The notes under the pieces are model-generated. The model was not told where the DNA came from, ran no database searches, and saw only the letters and a list, made by a program, of their open reading frames with translations. Shown here piece after piece: positions 43,071 to 54,853 of a DNA stretch of 64,000 nt (position 1 is the first letter of the stretch; each line of letters begins with the position of its first letter). The translations under genes were made by a program, and so were the position numbers. Source of the DNA: Bacillus crepusculi (GTDB lineage: Bacteria > Bacillota > Bacilli > Bacillales > Bacillaceae); the NCBI RefSeq assembly GCF_014764715.1, contig NZ_JACXXE010000001.1, positions 1-64,000 on the forward strand. Reading direction: 5' to 3'.

Positions 43071-44288
43071 ATGTTACAGTCAAAAAATATTTTGCTCGGC
43101 GTCAGCGGAGGAATCGCCGTATATAAAGCAGCTGCACTTACTAGTAAACTCGTACAGGCGGGCGCAAATGTAAGAGTGATTATGACGGAATCTGCCCGTG
43201 AGTTTGTGTCTCCGCTTACCTTCCAAGCCCTATCTCGACAAGAGGTGTATGTGGATACATTTAAAGAGAACAATCCAAGAGTCATTGCGCATATTGATGT
43301 AGCTGACTGGGCCGATCTCATTCTCGTAGCTCCTGCAACAGCACATACGATTGGTAAAATGGCCGCAGGACTTGCAGATGATATGCTCACAACCACCTTG
43401 CTTGCTTCAACAGCGCCTGTATGGATCGCACCGGCGATGAATGTGCATATGTATGATCACCCGGCTGTGAAGCGGAACATTCGCACGTTATATGAAGACG
43501 GATACCGGTTTATTGAGCCAAGTGAAGGTTATTTAGCTTGTGGCTATATTGGAAAAGGGCGTTTAGAGGAGCCTGAAAAAATTGTAGAACACATTCGTGC
43601 GTTTTTCGAGGAGCCAAAAAACTTACCCCTTTCAGGTAAAAAAGTCGTGGTGACAGCAGGACCTACACGAGAAGTGATTGATCCTGTTCGTTTCTTTACA
43701 AATCGTTCTACTGGGAAAATGGGCTATGCCATTGCAGAAGCTGCCCAGCAAATGGGGGCTGATGTGACGCTGATTTCTGGCCCGGTTTCTTTGACTGCGC
43801 CTGAATATGTAAACGTGGTGCACGTTGAATCGGCAGAGGACATGTACCAGGCTACATTAGATGTATACAGGGAAGCGGATCTTGTGATTAAATCGGCAGC
43901 TGTTGCCGATTATACGCCTGTCACGGCATATCCTCATAAAATGAAAAAGCAGGACGGCGCACTAGAGATTGAATTCACACGGACAAAAGACATTTTAAAA
44001 GAGCTGGGGAAAAGAAAAGAGCATCAAGTGCTGGTCGGTTTTGCAGCTGAAACGCAGGATGTAGAGTATTATGCGAAAAAGAAAATCGAATCCAAGCATT
44101 TAGATATGATTGTTGCCAACAATGTCACAAAAGAGGGTGCCGGCTTTGGAACAGACACAAATGTGGCAGCGATTATCAAAGCAGATGGAACAAAAAAAGA
44201 GCTGCCAATGATGAGCAAAAAAGACCTCGCTGTTGAAATCCTAAGGGAGGCAAAACAGCTGTTGCCAAAAGAGCGTGATCGAGCATGA
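43071..44288 (+). CDS. coaBC: Bifunctional phosphopantothenoylcysteine decarboxylase / phosphopantothenate-cysteine ligase
   Basis: 405-residue CoA-pathway enzyme. The N-terminal flavoprotein decarboxylase (CoaC, residues 1-185, GVSGGIAVYKA, PAMNVHMY, CGYIGKGRL) is joined to the ligase CoaB (VVTAGPTREVIDPVRFFTNRSTGKMGYAIAE region, then KSAAVADYTP). ATG 43071 with AAGGGGGAC before it is chosen; an in-frame GTG at 43029 lies next to the terminator and lacks a site. It overlaps priA by four bases. Confidence 0.96.
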   Translation: MLQSKNILLGVSGGIAVYKAAALTSKLVQAGANVRVIMTESAREFVSPLTFQALSRQEVYVDTFKENNPRVIAHIDVADWADLILVAPATAHTIGKMAAGLADDMLTTTLLASTAPVWIAPAMNVHMYDHPAVKRNIRTLYEDGYRFIEPSEGYLACGYIGKGRLEEPEKIVEHIRAFFEEPKNLPLSGKKVVVTAGPTREVIDPVRFFTNRSTGKMGYAIAEAAQQMGADVTLISGPVSLTAPEYVNVVHVESAEDMYQATLDVYREADLVIKSAAVADYTPVTAYPHKMKKQDGALEIEFTRTKDILKELGKRKEHQVLVGFAAETQDVEYYAKKKIESKHLDMIVANNVTKEGAGFGTDTNVAAIIKADGTKKELPMMSKKDLAVEILREAKQLLPKERDRA

Positions 44289-46693
44289 TTGCTGAAGTCA
44301 TAGTGGACGTCACAACGAAAGCCATTGATCGGCCATTTGACTATCGTGTGCCAGATCGTTTCAAGGACCTCGTCAAAGCGGGCATGAGGGTCGTCGTCCC
44401 CTTTGGTCCGAGGAAGATTCAAGGGTTTGTGACAAGGGTCAAAGATGTAACAGACGTAAAGACAGGAAACATCAAGGACATTGTGGATTTATTTGATTTA
44501 TCACCTGTTCTGACAGATGAGCTAATGGAGCTTTCCCACTGGCTGACGGAAAAAACATTGTCCTATCATATTACCGCTCTTCAATCCATGCTGCCTGCAG
44601 CCATGAAGGCAAAATATGAAAAAGAAATTCAGGTGTTATCAGACGAAGACCTTCCGCAGTCATTGAAAGAGCTTTTCGGTCAGCAAGAAAGCATACTTTA
44701 CGCTGACATCCCGCCTGAACAACTAAAGCACATTCAAAAGCATGTCCAAAAAGGTCATCTAGAGGTGAGATATCATGTCTCTCAAAAATCTGGAAAGAAA
44801 AAGATGCGCACGCTCCATTTGGCTGCACCAAAAGAAAAACTCGAAGAAAAGCAGCAGCAGCTAAAGAAAAATGCGGTGAAACAAAAGGCACTACTCTCCT
44901 TTTTGCTTCAAGCAAGTGAGGCGACCTTTTTAGCGAAAGACTTACAGCAGCAAACAGGTGCTAGTTCTCAAACGCTTAAAGCCTTTATTCAAGAAGGGCT
45001 GTTAACTGAAAGCTATGAAGAGGTCTACCGGGATCCTTACCGCGACCGGGAGTTTACACCATCTGCTTCACTTGATCTCACGCCAGAACAAGCAGAGGCG
45101 GCCAAACCTATTCATCAAGCAGTGAGTGATGATCAGCACGAAACCTTTCTGCTGCACGGGGTGACTGGAAGCGGCAAAACCGAGATTTATTTGCAGACGA
45201 TTGATCATGTCCTCCAAAAAGGAAAAGAAGCGATCGTCCTCGTTCCTGAAATCTCATTAACCCCTCAAATGGTTCAGCGGTTTAAAGAACGATTTGGCTC
45301 AAATGTGGCTGTTCTTCATAGCGGCTTATCGACAGGAGAAAAATATGATGAATGGCGGAAAATTCACCGCAAGGAAGTCAAGCTTGTCGTGGGCGCAAGA
45401 TCTGCTGTTTTCGCTCCATTTGAAAATTTAGGCATGATTATCATAGATGAAGAGCACGAATCATCTTATAAACAAGAAGAAATGCCTCGATACCATGCTA
45501 AGGATGTCGCGATTGAACGAGCAATGCGGCACCAATGTCCAGTCGTATTAGGCAGTGCGACACCTTCGCTTGAGTCATATGCGCGTGCGAAAAAAGGTGT
45601 ATATACATTGCTCACGCTAAAGCAGCGCGTGAACCAGCAGCAGTTGCCGCACGTCTCGCTAATTGATATGAGAGAAGAATTAAGGAATGGCAACCGGTCC
45701 ATGTTCTCAGAAGAATTAATGCTCAGATTAAAAGAGGTGCTTGAAAGGAAAGAACAAGCTGTCTTATTTCTAAATAAAAGAGGCTATTCATCCTTTGTGA
45801 TGTGCCGTGATTGCGGATATGTAGAGCAATGCCCTCATTGCGAAATTTCTCTCACCTATCATCGTTATCAAAAACGGCTGAAGTGTCACTATTGCGGTCA
45901 TGAAGCTCCGGTTCCTGCCGAATGTCCAGAATGCCACAGCGAGCATATCCGTTATTTCGGTACAGGTACGCAGCGAGTAGAAGAAGAGCTCACAAAGGTA
46001 TTACCTGAGGCGAGGGTCATCCGAATGGATGTAGATACAACCTCTCGAAAAGGTGCTCATGAAAAGCTTCTCACCTCATTTGGCAACAAAGAAGCGGACA
46101 TTCTGCTCGGGACGCAGATGATTGCAAAAGGGTTAGACTTTCCGGATGTCACACTTGTCGGTGTACTAAGTGCAGATACATCTCTTCATATCCCTGATTT
46201 TCGTTCGAGTGAAAAAACATTTCAGCTTCTCACGCAAGTCAGCGGCCGGGCAGGACGCCATGAAAAAACAGGCTCTGTCATTATTCAATCATATACGCCC
46301 TCTCACTATAGTATTGAATTAACCAAGCAGCATGACTATGAAGCCTTTTACGAGCAGGAGATGCTGCATCGTCGTCAGCAATCCTATCCGCCGTTTTACT
46401 TCTTGGCTATGGTGACTGTGTCACATGAAGAAGTGACGAAGGCAGCGCATGTGGCTGATCAAATTGTCCAGTTTCTGAAAATGAACTGTGCACCGAATAC
46501 ACGAATTCTTGGTCCAGCTGCATCTCCGATTGCTAAGATCAAAGATAGATATCGATATCAATGCGTGATAAAATACAAAAGGGAAAATGAACTGGCAAGT
46601 TTACTACGGAAAATACAAGATCATTATCAAAAAGAAATCGAACAAAAACAGTTGATGATTTCAATAGATATGAATCCATATATGATGATGTAA
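44285..46693 (+). CDS. priA: Primosomal protein N' (replication restart helicase PriA)
   Basis: 802-residue superfamily 2 helicase that reloads the replisome at collapsed forks. An N-terminal 3'-DNA-binding domain precedes Walker A GVTGSGKT (292-299), a DEEH box and a zinc-binding cysteine cluster (CRDCGYVEQCPHC, CHYCG, CPEC). The C-terminal helicase half includes LGTQMIAKGLDFPDVTLVGV and QVSGRAGR. Its ATGA overlap with coaBC indicates coupling. Confidence 0.97.
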   Translation: MIAEVIVDVTTKAIDRPFDYRVPDRFKDLVKAGMRVVVPFGPRKIQGFVTRVKDVTDVKTGNIKDIVDLFDLSPVLTDELMELSHWLTEKTLSYHITALQSMLPAAMKAKYEKEIQVLSDEDLPQSLKELFGQQESILYADIPPEQLKHIQKHVQKGHLEVRYHVSQKSGKKKMRTLHLAAPKEKLEEKQQQLKKNAVKQKALLSFLLQASEATFLAKDLQQQTGASSQTLKAFIQEGLLTESYEEVYRDPYRDREFTPSASLDLTPEQAEAAKPIHQAVSDDQHETFLLHGVTGSGKTEIYLQTIDHVLQKGKEAIVLVPEISLTPQMVQRFKERFGSNVAVLHSGLSTGEKYDEWRKIHRKEVKLVVGARSAVFAPFENLGMIIIDEEHESSYKQEEMPRYHAKDVAIERAMRHQCPVVLGSATPSLESYARAKKGVYTLLTLKQRVNQQQLPHVSLIDMREELRNGNRSMFSEELMLRLKEVLERKEQAVLFLNKRGYSSFVMCRDCGYVEQCPHCEISLTYHRYQKRLKCHYCGHEAPVPAECPECHSEHIRYFGTGTQRVEEELTKVLPEARVIRMDVDTTSRKGAHEKLLTSFGNKEADILLGTQMIAKGLDFPDVTLVGVLSADTSLHIPDFRSSEKTFQLLTQVSGRAGRHEKTGSVIIQSYTPSHYSIELTKQHDYEAFYEQEMLHRRQQSYPPFYFLAMVTVSHEEVTKAAHVADQIVQFLKMNCAPNTRILGPAASPIAKIKDRYRYQCVIKYKRENELASLLRKIQDHYQKEIEQKQLMISIDMNPYMMM

Positions 46694-46708
46694 AACGGAG
46701 GGCTTTAA

Positions 46709-47191
46709 GTGGCAATAAAACCAATAGTCATTCATCCAGCAGACGTGCTAGAACAAAAGACAGAGCCTGTCGATACGTTCGATAAAAAGCTCAAAAAACT
46801 GCTTGATGACATGTATGATACAATGCTTGAGCTAGACGGAGTCGGACTAGCAGCACCGCAAATCGGTATTTCAAAAAGAGTCGCCGTTGTAGATATAGGA
46901 GAAGAATCTGGCAGAATCAATTTAGTGAATCCCGAGGTTCTTGAAGTGAAAGGAAGCCAGACAGACGTTGAAGGCTGTCTGAGCTTTCCATCTTTATACG
47001 GCACTGTAGAAAGACCAAACTATGTGAAGGTGAAAGCCTTTGATAAGAAAGGCAAACCATTTACAATAGAAGCAGAAGGATTTTTAGCAAGAGCCTTACT
47101 GCACGAAATTGATCATTTAGACGGCATATTATTCACGTCGAAAATCATTCAAACCTATACAGAAAAAGAACTTGAGGAAATGGAAGGGTGA
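46709..47191 (+). CDS. def: Peptide deformylase
   Basis: 160-residue metalloenzyme removing formyl groups from nascent N-termini. Motif 1 [10 protein letters not shown] is at 44-53, motif 2 EGCLS at 88-92 (Cys90) and motif 3 HEIDH at 132-136 (His132, Glu133, His136). GTG 46709 follows CGGAGGG. It is paired with fmt, which supplies the formylated initiator. Confidence 0.97.
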   Translation: MAIKPIVIHPADVLEQKTEPVDTFDKKLKKLLDDMYDTMLELDGVGLAAPQIGISKRVAVVDIGEESGRINLVNPEVLEVKGSQTDVEGCLSFPSLYGTVERPNYVKVKAFDKKGKPFTIEAEGFLARALLHEIDHLDGILFTSKIIQTYTEKELEEMEG

Positions 47192-47196
47192 AGAAA

Positions 47197-48150
47197 ATGG
47201 CACGTATTGTATTTATGGGAACCCCTGATTTCTCAGTACCTGTGCTGCAAACACTGATAACAGAAGGATACGAGGTCGTAGGGGTCGTCACGCAGCCAGA
47301 TCGCCCGAAAGGCAGAAAACGAGTGCTCACGCCGCCTCCTGTGAAAGTGGAAGCCTTAAAGCATGGCATCCCTGTTCTACAGCCTGAAAAAGTGCGCCTT
47401 GATGAAGAGATCGATAAAGTGCTTGCATTAAAGCCGGATTTAATTGTAACAGCAGCATTTGGACAAATTTTACCAAAAAGGCTGCTGGATGAGCCTAAAT
47501 TTGGCTGTATCAATGTGCATGCTTCGCTACTGCCAGAGCTAAGAGGCGGCGCGCCGATCCATTATGCGATCTTGCAAGGGAAAAAGAAAACAGGCGTGAC
47601 CATCATGTACATGGTCGAAAGACTCGATGCAGGTGACATGATTAGTAAAGTTGAAGTAGAAATTGATGAATTAGACAACGTTGGAACCTTGCATGATAAA
47701 TTAAGTATAGCAGGCGCTGCGTTGCTAAAAGATACTGTCCCGAATGTTCTGAGCGGGTCCATCTCTCCGATTCCGCAAAATGAAGAGGCGGCAACGTACG
47801 CACCTAATATTAAGCGGGAGCAAGAAAGAATAGACTGGACAAAAACCGGAGAAGAGCTTTACAACCAAGTTCGCGGCTTAAATCCATGGCCAGTTGCCTA
47901 TACTGAATGGAACGGCGCTCATTTAAAAGTGTGGGAAGCGAAAAAAGTTCCGCTTCAAGCGAAAGAAGAACCTGGGAAAGTGATTGAGCTGCAAAAAGAA
48001 GGACCGGTCATTGGAACTGGGAATAAGCAAGCCCTTTTATTAACAAGTGTGCAGCCGGCTGGAAAGAAAAAAATGAGCGGCGAAGACTTCTTAAGAGGCG
48101 CAAATATCGAAATCGGACAGAAATTAGGGTTAATGAATGAAGAAAAGTAA
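47197..48150 (+). CDS. fmt: Methionyl-tRNA formyltransferase
   Basis: 317-residue enzyme formylating Met-tRNA-fMet with 10-formyltetrahydrofolate. The N-terminal catalytic domain has [15 protein letters not shown] and the [14 protein letters not shown] motif with catalytic Asn/His context. The C-terminal OB-like domain is present. ATG 47197 fits GGAAGGGTGA spacing; a GTG three codons earlier overlaps the def stop and is less likely. It overlaps rsmB by 14 bases. Confidence 0.96.
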   Translation: MARIVFMGTPDFSVPVLQTLITEGYEVVGVVTQPDRPKGRKRVLTPPPVKVEALKHGIPVLQPEKVRLDEEIDKVLALKPDLIVTAAFGQILPKRLLDEPKFGCINVHASLLPELRGGAPIHYAILQGKKKTGVTIMYMVERLDAGDMISKVEVEIDELDNVGTLHDKLSIAGAALLKDTVPNVLSGSISPIPQNEEAATYAPNIKREQERIDWTKTGEELYNQVRGLNPWPVAYTEWNGAHLKVWEAKKVPLQAKEEPGKVIELQKEGPVIGTGNKQALLLTSVQPAGKKKMSGEDFLRGANIEIGQKLGLMNEEK

Positions 48151-49480
48151 TGTGAGAGAAGTAGCGCTGGACGCTTTAATCAAACTTGAACAAAACCAAG
48201 CTTACAGTAATTTGCTGTTGCAGTCAGTCATGAAAGATAAAGATCTGGCAGATCAGGACAAACCACTGTTAACAGAGCTTGTGTATGGTACACTGCAAAA
48301 TAAGCTGGCATTAGATTATATGCTGGCGCCTTTTGTGAAAAAACCGCAAAAGGTGGCTCCATGGGTTATGCAGCTTTTGCGGATGTCTCTTTACCAAATG
48401 GTCTACCTTGAAAAAATTCCAGATCGTGCAGCCATCCATGAAGCAGTCGAGCTAACGAAAAAGCGCGGTCATAAAGGCATTTCTTCACTTGTCAACGGTG
48501 TTCTTCGTTCAGTACAAAGAGAAGGCGTTCCTTCATTTGATGCCATTCAAGATCCGGTCAAGCGGCTCTCGATTGAGACAAGCCATCCATTATGGCTTGT
48601 GCAGCAATGGGTTCAGGCGTACGGCTTTGAAGCGGCTGAAAGCATGTGCCGCATTCATTTAGTACCGCCAAAGCAAACCCTTCGTGTCAATCGAATGAAA
48701 ACCGATCGCATGACCTTACAGAAGGAACTGATGGATACAGGAATTGAAACAGAGCTCGGCGACTTATCTGAGGATGCACTGAAGCTCATGAAAGGGTCCA
48801 TCGTATCGACTCCATCTTTTCAAGAAGGCTTTGTGACCATTCAAGATGAAAGCTCAATGCTTGTTGCAAGAGCACTAGACCCTCAGCCAGGGGAAACGGT
48901 GCTTGATGCCTGCGCAGCTCCTGGCGGCAAATCAACACATATCGCAGAGCGAATGAATGATGAAGGGAAAATTGTTTCGCTTGATTTACATGAACATAAA
49001 GTGAAACTCATCAAACAAGCAGCAAAGCGTCTGCACCTGACTCATATTGAGGCAAAAGCGCTTGATGCAAGGAAAGCAGCGGATGATTACAGCGAAGCTT
49101 CATTTGACCGTATTCTGATTGATGCGCCGTGTTCTGGCTTTGGTGTCATCAGACGAAAACCAGATATGAAATATACAAAGTCTCAAGAAGACTCAGCAAG
49201 GCTTGCTACTATTCAGCAGGCCATCCTAAATGAAACAGCCTCGCTTCTAAAGCCAGGCGGAACCCTTGTATATAGTACATGTACAATGGATCCAACAGAA
49301 AATCAACAAGTGATCCATGCGTTTTTACAAGAACACCAAGACTTCGAACCCGATCTATCTCTTAATGAACGGCTGCCTGAGCAGGTTGCTCCGTTTGTTC
49401 AAAACGGAAGTGTGCAAATTCTTCCTCATTATTTCGGAACAGATGGTTTCTTTATTTGCAGCATGAGAAAGAAGGGATAA
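48137..49480 (+). CDS. rsmB: 16S rRNA (cytosine-967) C5-methyltransferase
   Basis: 447-residue RsmB (Sun family). The N-terminal NusB-like domain (about 1-140) is followed by a SAM methyltransferase with [17 protein letters not shown]. The catalytic cysteine motifs are [15 protein letters not shown] and YSTCTM. It starts inside the end of fmt and is four bases from rlmN, in a translation-linked cluster. Confidence 0.95.
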   Translation: MKKSNVREVALDALIKLEQNQAYSNLLLQSVMKDKDLADQDKPLLTELVYGTLQNKLALDYMLAPFVKKPQKVAPWVMQLLRMSLYQMVYLEKIPDRAAIHEAVELTKKRGHKGISSLVNGVLRSVQREGVPSFDAIQDPVKRLSIETSHPLWLVQQWVQAYGFEAAESMCRIHLVPPKQTLRVNRMKTDRMTLQKELMDTGIETELGDLSEDALKLMKGSIVSTPSFQEGFVTIQDESSMLVARALDPQPGETVLDACAAPGGKSTHIAERMNDEGKIVSLDLHEHKVKLIKQAAKRLHLTHIEAKALDARKAADDYSEASFDRILIDAPCSGFGVIRRKPDMKYTKSQEDSARLATIQQAILNETASLLKPGGTLVYSTCTMDPTENQQVIHAFLQEHQDFEPDLSLNERLPEQVAPFVQNGSVQILPHYFGTDGFFICSMRKKG

Positions 49481-49483
49481 AAA

Positions 49484-50566
49484 ATGACAGAACAAAAAGT
49501 AAGAAAAGAACTGAAAACAGATATGCCGTCGATTTACTCATATGAGCTTGACGAAATGAAAGAATGGTTAAAAGAACAAGGTGAAAAGCCTTTCCGTGCA
49601 ACCCAAATTTTTGAATGGCTTTATGAAAAACGTGTGACATCCTTTGACGAAATGTCTAACCTTTCAAAGGAACTAAGAGAAAAATTAAAGGATCAATTTG
49701 CGATCACCACCTTAAAAACAGTGATCAAACAAACATCTCAAGATGGAACGATCAAGTTTTTATTTGAATTACATGATGGTTATACAATTGAAACAGTGCT
49801 CATGCGTCACGAATACGGCAACTCTGTATGTGTTACCACGCAGGTCGGCTGTAGAATTGGCTGTACATTCTGTGCATCTACACTTGGCGGATTGAAAAGA
49901 AACCTTGAAGCGGGTGAAATCGTAGCCCAAGTATTGAAAGTGCAGCAGGCGCTTGATGAAACGGATGAGAGAGTCAGCTCTGTTGTCATCATGGGGATCG
50001 GTGAACCGTTTGACAACTTTGAAGAAATGCTTGCATTCCTAAAAATCATTAACCATGACAAGGGCTTAAATATTGGCGCACGTCATATTACGGTCTCAAC
50101 AAGCGGAATCATTCCAAAGATTTATCAATTCGCTGATGAACAAATGCAAATTAACTTTGCCGTGTCCTTGCACGCACCGAACACAGAGATCAGAAGCCGC
50201 CTGATGCCGATCAATAAGGCGTATAAGCTGCCAAAACTAATGGAAGCCATTGAATACTACATTCAAAAAACAGGCAGACGTGTCAGCTTTGAATACGGCC
50301 TGTTTGGCGGAGTCAATGATCAAGTTCATCATGCGGAAGAGCTTGCAGAATTATTAAAAGGAATTAAATGCCACGTGAACCTGATTCCGGTGAACTATGT
50401 ACCGGAGAGAGATTATGTGAGAACACCAAGAGAACAAATCTTCCTATTTGAAAAAACGCTGAAAGAAAAAGGCGTAAACGTGACGATTAGACGAGAGCAA
50501 GGCCATGACATTGATGCTGCTTGCGGTCAGCTAAGAGCGAAGGAGCGTCAGGAAGAGACGAGGTGA
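49484..50566 (+). CDS. rlmN: Dual-specificity RNA methyltransferase (adenine-2503 of 23S rRNA; tRNA adenine-37)
   Basis: 360-residue radical-SAM enzyme. The CxxxCxxC cluster motif is Cys123, Cys127, Cys130 in [13 protein letters not shown]. The late conserved cysteine is in IDAACGQLR. It methylates C2 of A2503 in 23S rRNA and, by family, some tRNAs. It is unrelated to Cfr resistance in its context, lying between rsmB and the stp-prkC pair. Confidence 0.96.
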   Translation: MTEQKVRKELKTDMPSIYSYELDEMKEWLKEQGEKPFRATQIFEWLYEKRVTSFDEMSNLSKELREKLKDQFAITTLKTVIKQTSQDGTIKFLFELHDGYTIETVLMRHEYGNSVCVTTQVGCRIGCTFCASTLGGLKRNLEAGEIVAQVLKVQQALDETDERVSSVVIMGIGEPFDNFEEMLAFLKIINHDKGLNIGARHITVSTSGIIPKIYQFADEQMQINFAVSLHAPNTEIRSRLMPINKAYKLPKLMEAIEYYIQKTGRRVSFEYGLFGGVNDQVHHAEELAELLKGIKCHVNLIPVNYVPERDYVRTPREQIFLFEKTLKEKGVNVTIRREQGHDIDAACGQLRAKERQEETR

Positions 50567-50569
50567 CGA

Positions 50570-51340
50570 ATGTTGATAAGGGCAGCCTTTCTTACCGATA
50601 CAGGAAAAGTCCGTCAGCATAATGAAGATGATGCAGGTATTTTTGAAGCAAAAGAAGACACACTTCTAGCTGTTGTAGCAGATGGGATGGGAGGTCATCT
50701 TGCTGGTGATGTAGCCAGCAAGATGGCAGTCTCTTCTTTAAAAGAATACTGGGAAGCAGCATCTTCCATTCCAAATAAACCAGCCGATCAAGAAAACTGG
50801 TTAATCTCAAAAATTAGTGACATCAATGATCAAGTATATGAACATGCGAGAAACCATGAGGAGTGCCAAGGAATGGGAACGACCATTGTTTGTGCGCTCG
50901 TTCATTTGCAAACGGTCACAATTGCGCATATTGGAGACAGCCGCTGCTACTTATTAAGAGAAGGAGCACTGACCCAATTAACGGATGACCACTCGCTTGT
51001 CAATGAGCTTGTGAAAACAGGTGAGATTTCAAAAGCAGATGCAGAATATCATCCGAGAAAAAATGTGCTGACCAAAGCTTTAGGAACGGATAAACACGTT
51101 CAAATTGATGCACGAACTTTTGAAGTCGATCCAGGAGATCAAATTTTGCTTTGCTCAGACGGGTTATCGAATAAAATAGAAGAAGAGAATTTGATTCACA
51201 TTTTATCGCAAACAACCGCACCAGATGAAAAAGTAACAGAGTTAATTCAAACAGCGAATGACAACGGCGGTGAAGATAACATTACAGCAGTACTGTTAGA
51301 AATCTCCTCCCAGCCAGAGGAGGGTGACAGCAAGTGTTGA
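50570..51340 (+). CDS. prpC: PP2C-type Ser/Thr phosphatase (PrpC/Stp)
   Basis: 256-residue manganese-dependent phosphatase reversing PrkC phosphorylation. PP2C motifs are clear: [45 protein letters not shown] and [11 protein letters not shown], then [15 protein letters not shown] 50570 is three bases after the rlmN stop. Its end overlaps prkC by seven bases, matching the conserved kinase-phosphatase pair. Confidence 0.96.
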   Translation: MLIRAAFLTDTGKVRQHNEDDAGIFEAKEDTLLAVVADGMGGHLAGDVASKMAVSSLKEYWEAASSIPNKPADQENWLISKISDINDQVYEHARNHEECQGMGTTIVCALVHLQTVTIAHIGDSRCYLLREGALTQLTDDHSLVNELVKTGEISKADAEYHPRKNVLTKALGTDKHVQIDARTFEVDPGDQILLCSDGLSNKIEEENLIHILSQTTAPDEKVTELIQTANDNGGEDNITAVLLEISSQPEEGDSKC

Positions 51341-53289
51341 TCGGAAAACGGATCAGCGGCCGTTATCAGATTCTTCGCGTCATAGGCGGAGGCGGAATGG
51401 CAAACGTTTATTTGGCGGAGGATATGATTTTAGATCGCGAAGTAGCGATTAAAATTTTGCGGTTTGACTTTGCAAGCGATGATGATTTTATTAGACGGTT
51501 CCGGCGAGAAGCGCAATCAGCCGCAAGCTTAGATCATCCGAACATTGTCAGCATCTACGATGTAGGAGAAGAAGATGATATTTACTATATTGTCATGGAA
51601 TATGTCGAGGGAATGACGCTGAAGGAATACATACACGCCAATGGCCCGCTTCATCCGAAAGAAGCCATTCGCATTATGGAGCAAGTCGTTTCGGCGATGG
51701 AAGAAGCCCATGCGAAACAGCTCGTCCACCGGGACATCAAGCCTCACAATATATTAATAGACAACATGGGCAATATCAAAGTCACTGATTTTGGGATTGC
51801 CATGGCGCTCAGTTCAGCGACCATTACCCATACAAATTCGGTCCTAGGCTCAGTACACTATTTGTCTCCAGAACAAGCACGCGGAGGTCTTGCAACGAAA
51901 AAGTCAGACATCTATTCACTTGGTATTGTCCTCTATGAACTCATCTCAGGACGCATGCCATTTGAAGGGGAATCAGCGGTTAGTGTCGCGCTGAAGCATT
52001 TGCAATCAGAACCGCCATCTGTGAGAAGATGGAATCCTTCTGTTCCACAAAGTGTGGAAAACATCATTTTAAAGGCGATGGCCAAAGATCCATTTTATCG
52101 ATTTGAAGATGCATCTGAAATGCAAAAAGACTTAAAAACAGCTTTTGACCCTGCAAGGCTAAAAGAAAAACGCTTTGTCATCGAAGAAGATCATGAAGCA
52201 ACGAAAGCGATCCCAATCATCCAAGATCATGAGGTCGATCAAGACAATGAAAAAACAGCTATACATCCTGCTCAAAAACCGAAGAAAAAAGAGAAACAAA
52301 AGCCGAAAAAGAAACGGAAAAAATGGCCTTGGGTTGTGGCAGCCATCTTATTTATTTTGACAGCCGCGACGATTTTAGCCATCACTGTGTTTCCGGGGCT
52401 ACTCTTTCCAAAAGATGTTGAGGTCGCTGATGTATCAGGCATGACGGTTGAAAAAGCAGAAGACACCTTGAAGAAAGCTGGATTTACCGTCGCTTCTGAA
52501 CCAATTGATATCGCTGATGAGAAAATTGAAAAAGGGCTTGTCGTCAAAACAGACCCAAAAATCGGTACAAAGGTAAAAGAAGGAACAGAGATTCAACTTT
52601 ACGAAAGTACAGGCAAAGAAAAGACCGAATTACCTGATGTAACAGGCGAAAAGGTCGAGAAAGCAAAGGAATTATTAGAGAAAAAAGGGTTTAAACAGGT
52701 CGTCGTGGAGGAAGTAAATGATAATGACACCGAATCTGGGATTGTCATGGAACAGAACCCTTCAGCGAATACAGAGCTTGTGGCAGCAGATGAAGAAGTA
52801 ACACTGACTGTCAGCATAGGCCCTGCTGATATTACATTACGGGATTTAACGACGTATAGTAAACAGGCAGCATCGAATTATTTAGAGGATAATGGATTAA
52901 AGCTCGATGAAAAAGAAGCGTATTCTGATGATGTGCCAAAAGGTGAGGTCATGAAGCAGGAACCAGGAGCTGGGACTGCTGTCAAACCAGGTGATACGGT
53001 TAAAATCACATTCTCTCTTGGACCGAAGGAAAAACCAGCCAAAACGGTCACAGAAAAGATTGCAATCCCATATGAACCAGAAACGGAAGGGCAAGAAATG
53101 AATGTCCAAATTTCCATTGATGATGCAGAACACAGCATTTCTGATTTATATGAAACCTTTAAAATCACTGCACCAACCGAACGAACCATTAAATTTAAGA
53201 TAGAACCAGGTCAAAAAGGATATTATCAGGTGACGGTTGATGATAAAGTGGTGAGCTCTAAAACGATCGAATACCCTGATGATGAATAA
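51334..53289 (+). CDS. prkC: PrkC, PASTA-domain membrane Ser/Thr kinase
   Basis: 651-residue receptor kinase that senses muropeptides and promotes germination and growth control. The cytoplasmic kinase domain (1-270) has ATP-binding GGGGMANVY, Lys40, catalytic Asp134 in HRDIKPHN and DFG (152-154). A lysine-rich juxtamembrane segment precedes one membrane helix (about 334-355). Three extracellular PASTA repeats follow (starting near 362, 431 and 500), then a C-terminal Ig-like tail. It starts at GTG 51334 with GGAGGGTG upstream. Confidence 0.97.
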   Translation: MLIGKRISGRYQILRVIGGGGMANVYLAEDMILDREVAIKILRFDFASDDDFIRRFRREAQSAASLDHPNIVSIYDVGEEDDIYYIVMEYVEGMTLKEYIHANGPLHPKEAIRIMEQVVSAMEEAHAKQLVHRDIKPHNILIDNMGNIKVTDFGIAMALSSATITHTNSVLGSVHYLSPEQARGGLATKKSDIYSLGIVLYELISGRMPFEGESAVSVALKHLQSEPPSVRRWNPSVPQSVENIILKAMAKDPFYRFEDASEMQKDLKTAFDPARLKEKRFVIEEDHEATKAIPIIQDHEVDQDNEKTAIHPAQKPKKKEKQKPKKKRKKWPWVVAAILFILTAATILAITVFPGLLFPKDVEVADVSGMTVEKAEDTLKKAGFTVASEPIDIADEKIEKGLVVKTDPKIGTKVKEGTEIQLYESTGKEKTELPDVTGEKVEKAKELLEKKGFKQVVVEEVNDNDTESGIVMEQNPSANTELVAADEEVTLTVSIGPADITLRDLTTYSKQAASNYLEDNGLKLDEKEAYSDDVPKGEVMKQEPGAGTAVKPGDTVKITFSLGPKEKPAKTVTEKIAIPYEPETEGQEMNVQISIDDAEHSISDLYETFKITAPTERTIKFKIEPGQKGYYQVTVDDKVVSSKTIEYPDDE

Positions 53290-53301
53290 AGGAGGGACTT
53301 T

Positions 53302-54198
53302 ATGCCTGAGGGCAAAATTATTAAAGCATTAAGCGGATTCTATTATGTGCTGGATGAGTCTTTAGAAAGTGGAAAAGTGATTCAGTGCAGAGCGAGAGGC
53401 ATTTTTCGGAAAAACAAAATCACACCTCTTGTTGGAGATTATGTCGTCTATCAAGCGGACAACGATAAAGAAGGCTACTTATTGGAAGTGAAAGAGCGGA
53501 CAAACGAACTTGTTCGGCCGCCTATCAGTAACGTCGATCAAGCGGTGCTTGTGTTCTCGGCGACAGAGCCAACCTTTAGCACATCGCTTTTAGACAGATT
53601 TCTAGTGCTTGTTGAAGCCAATCATATTAAGCCGATTATCTGTATCACAAAAATGGACTTGCTGAAAACAGAGCAAGAGCACGAAGCCATTCAAGCATAT
53701 GCAGAGGACTATCAGCGAATTGGATATGATGTTCATTTAACATCCACCATAGAGGGAGATGGAATTGAAAAGCTGACCCCTCACTTTCACAATAAAATGA
53801 CTGTATTTGCAGGTCAGTCTGGTGTAGGTAAATCCTCCCTTTTAAATGCGATGAGCCCTGATCTGGGGCTGAAAACAGATGATATTTCATCCCATCTTGG
53901 AAGAGGAAAGCATACGACAAGACATGTGGAACTCATTCGTACAGCTGAAGGTCTCATTGCAGATACACCAGGCTTTAGCTCACTTGAATTTACCGGCATC
54001 GAAGCGGAGGATTTAGGTCTGTACTTTTTAGAAATCAGAGATCTGAGTGCAGATTGTAAGTTTAGAGGCTGCCTGCACGTGAAAGAGCCTGGCTGTGCGG
54101 TAAAAGATGCGGTAGAGCAGGAGCAAATCAGAGAGTACCGCTATCAGCATTATGTAGAGTTTTTAACTGAAATCAAAGACAGAAAGCCGAGGTACTAA
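53302..54198 (+). CDS. rsgA: Ribosome small-subunit GTPase (RsgA/CpgA)
   Basis: 298-residue circularly permuted GTPase that checks 30S maturation. It has an N-terminal OB fold (about 1-65), the G4-like TKMD (117-120) before G1 GQSGVGKS (171-178), DTPG (221-224) and a C-terminal zinc knuckle with Cys252, Cys257, His259 and Cys265. It is also a PrkC substrate in B. subtilis, fitting its place after prkC. ATG 53302 follows AAAGGAGGG. Confidence 0.97.
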   Translation: MPEGKIIKALSGFYYVLDESLESGKVIQCRARGIFRKNKITPLVGDYVVYQADNDKEGYLLEVKERTNELVRPPISNVDQAVLVFSATEPTFSTSLLDRFLVLVEANHIKPIICITKMDLLKTEQEHEAIQAYAEDYQRIGYDVHLTSTIEGDGIEKLTPHFHNKMTVFAGQSGVGKSSLLNAMSPDLGLKTDDISSHLGRGKHTTRHVELIRTAEGLIADTPGFSSLEFTGIEAEDLGLYFLEIRDLSADCKFRGCLHVKEPGCAVKDAVEQEQIREYRYQHYVEFLTEIKDRKPRY

Positions 54199-54201
54199 CT
54201 C

Positions 54202-54852
54202 ATGGTTTATATTGCCCCTTCCATTTTATCGGCAGATTTTGCCAATTTGGAGAAAGATATCCGTGATGTGGAACAAGGCGGAGCGGATTACATTCATATC
54301 GATGTCATGGACGGCCACTTCGTCCCGAATATCACATTTGGACCGAATGTCGTCGAAGCGATTAGACCGCATACGCGTCTTCCGCTCGATGTTCACTTAA
54401 TGATTGAACAGCCAGATCGGTATATCCCTGCATTCGCAAAAGCAGGCGCTGACATTATTTCTGTTCATGTGGAAGCATGTCCGCACTTGCACCGAACGAT
54501 ACAGCACATAAAAGAACAAGGTGTAAAAGCAGGAGTCGTCTTGAATCCGCACACACCTGTTTCTCAAATTGAGCATGTATTAGAGGATGTGGACCTTGTG
54601 TTATTTATGACGGTGAATCCTGGTTTTGGCGGACAGGCGTTTATTCCATCTGTCCTCACGAAGGTAAAAGAAGTGAAAGCACTTAGTGAACAAAAGGGCT
54701 TAACTGGCTTACTCATTGAAATAGACGGCGGTGTCAATGCAGAGACTGCAAAGAGCTGCAAGGAAGCAGGCGCTAATTTACTTGTAGCCGGCTCAGCCGT
54801 ATACGGTCAAGACAACCGCGCAGCAGCCATTCAGGCAATTCGAGAAGCGTAA
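54202..54852 (+). CDS. rpe: Ribulose-phosphate 3-epimerase
   Basis: 216-residue TIM-barrel enzyme interconverting ribulose 5-phosphate and xylulose 5-phosphate. Conserved metal/active-site blocks are IAPSILSADFANL, HIDVMDGHFVPN, DVHLMIEQPD, MTVNPGFGGQAF and EIDGGVN. It lies three bases after rsgA and is followed by a terminator. Confidence 0.97.
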   Translation: MVYIAPSILSADFANLEKDIRDVEQGGADYIHIDVMDGHFVPNITFGPNVVEAIRPHTRLPLDVHLMIEQPDRYIPAFAKAGADIISVHVEACPHLHRTIQHIKEQGVKAGVVLNPHTPVSQIEHVLEDVDLVLFMTVNPGFGGQAFIPSVLTKVKEVKALSEQKGLTGLLIEIDGGVNAETAKSCKEAGANLLVAGSAVYGQDNRAAAIQAIREA

Positions 54853-54853
54853 A

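Noticed and set aside
49484..50566. Cfr-like antibiotic-resistance methyltransferase
   Set aside because: Length, context and radical-SAM region match housekeeping RlmN.
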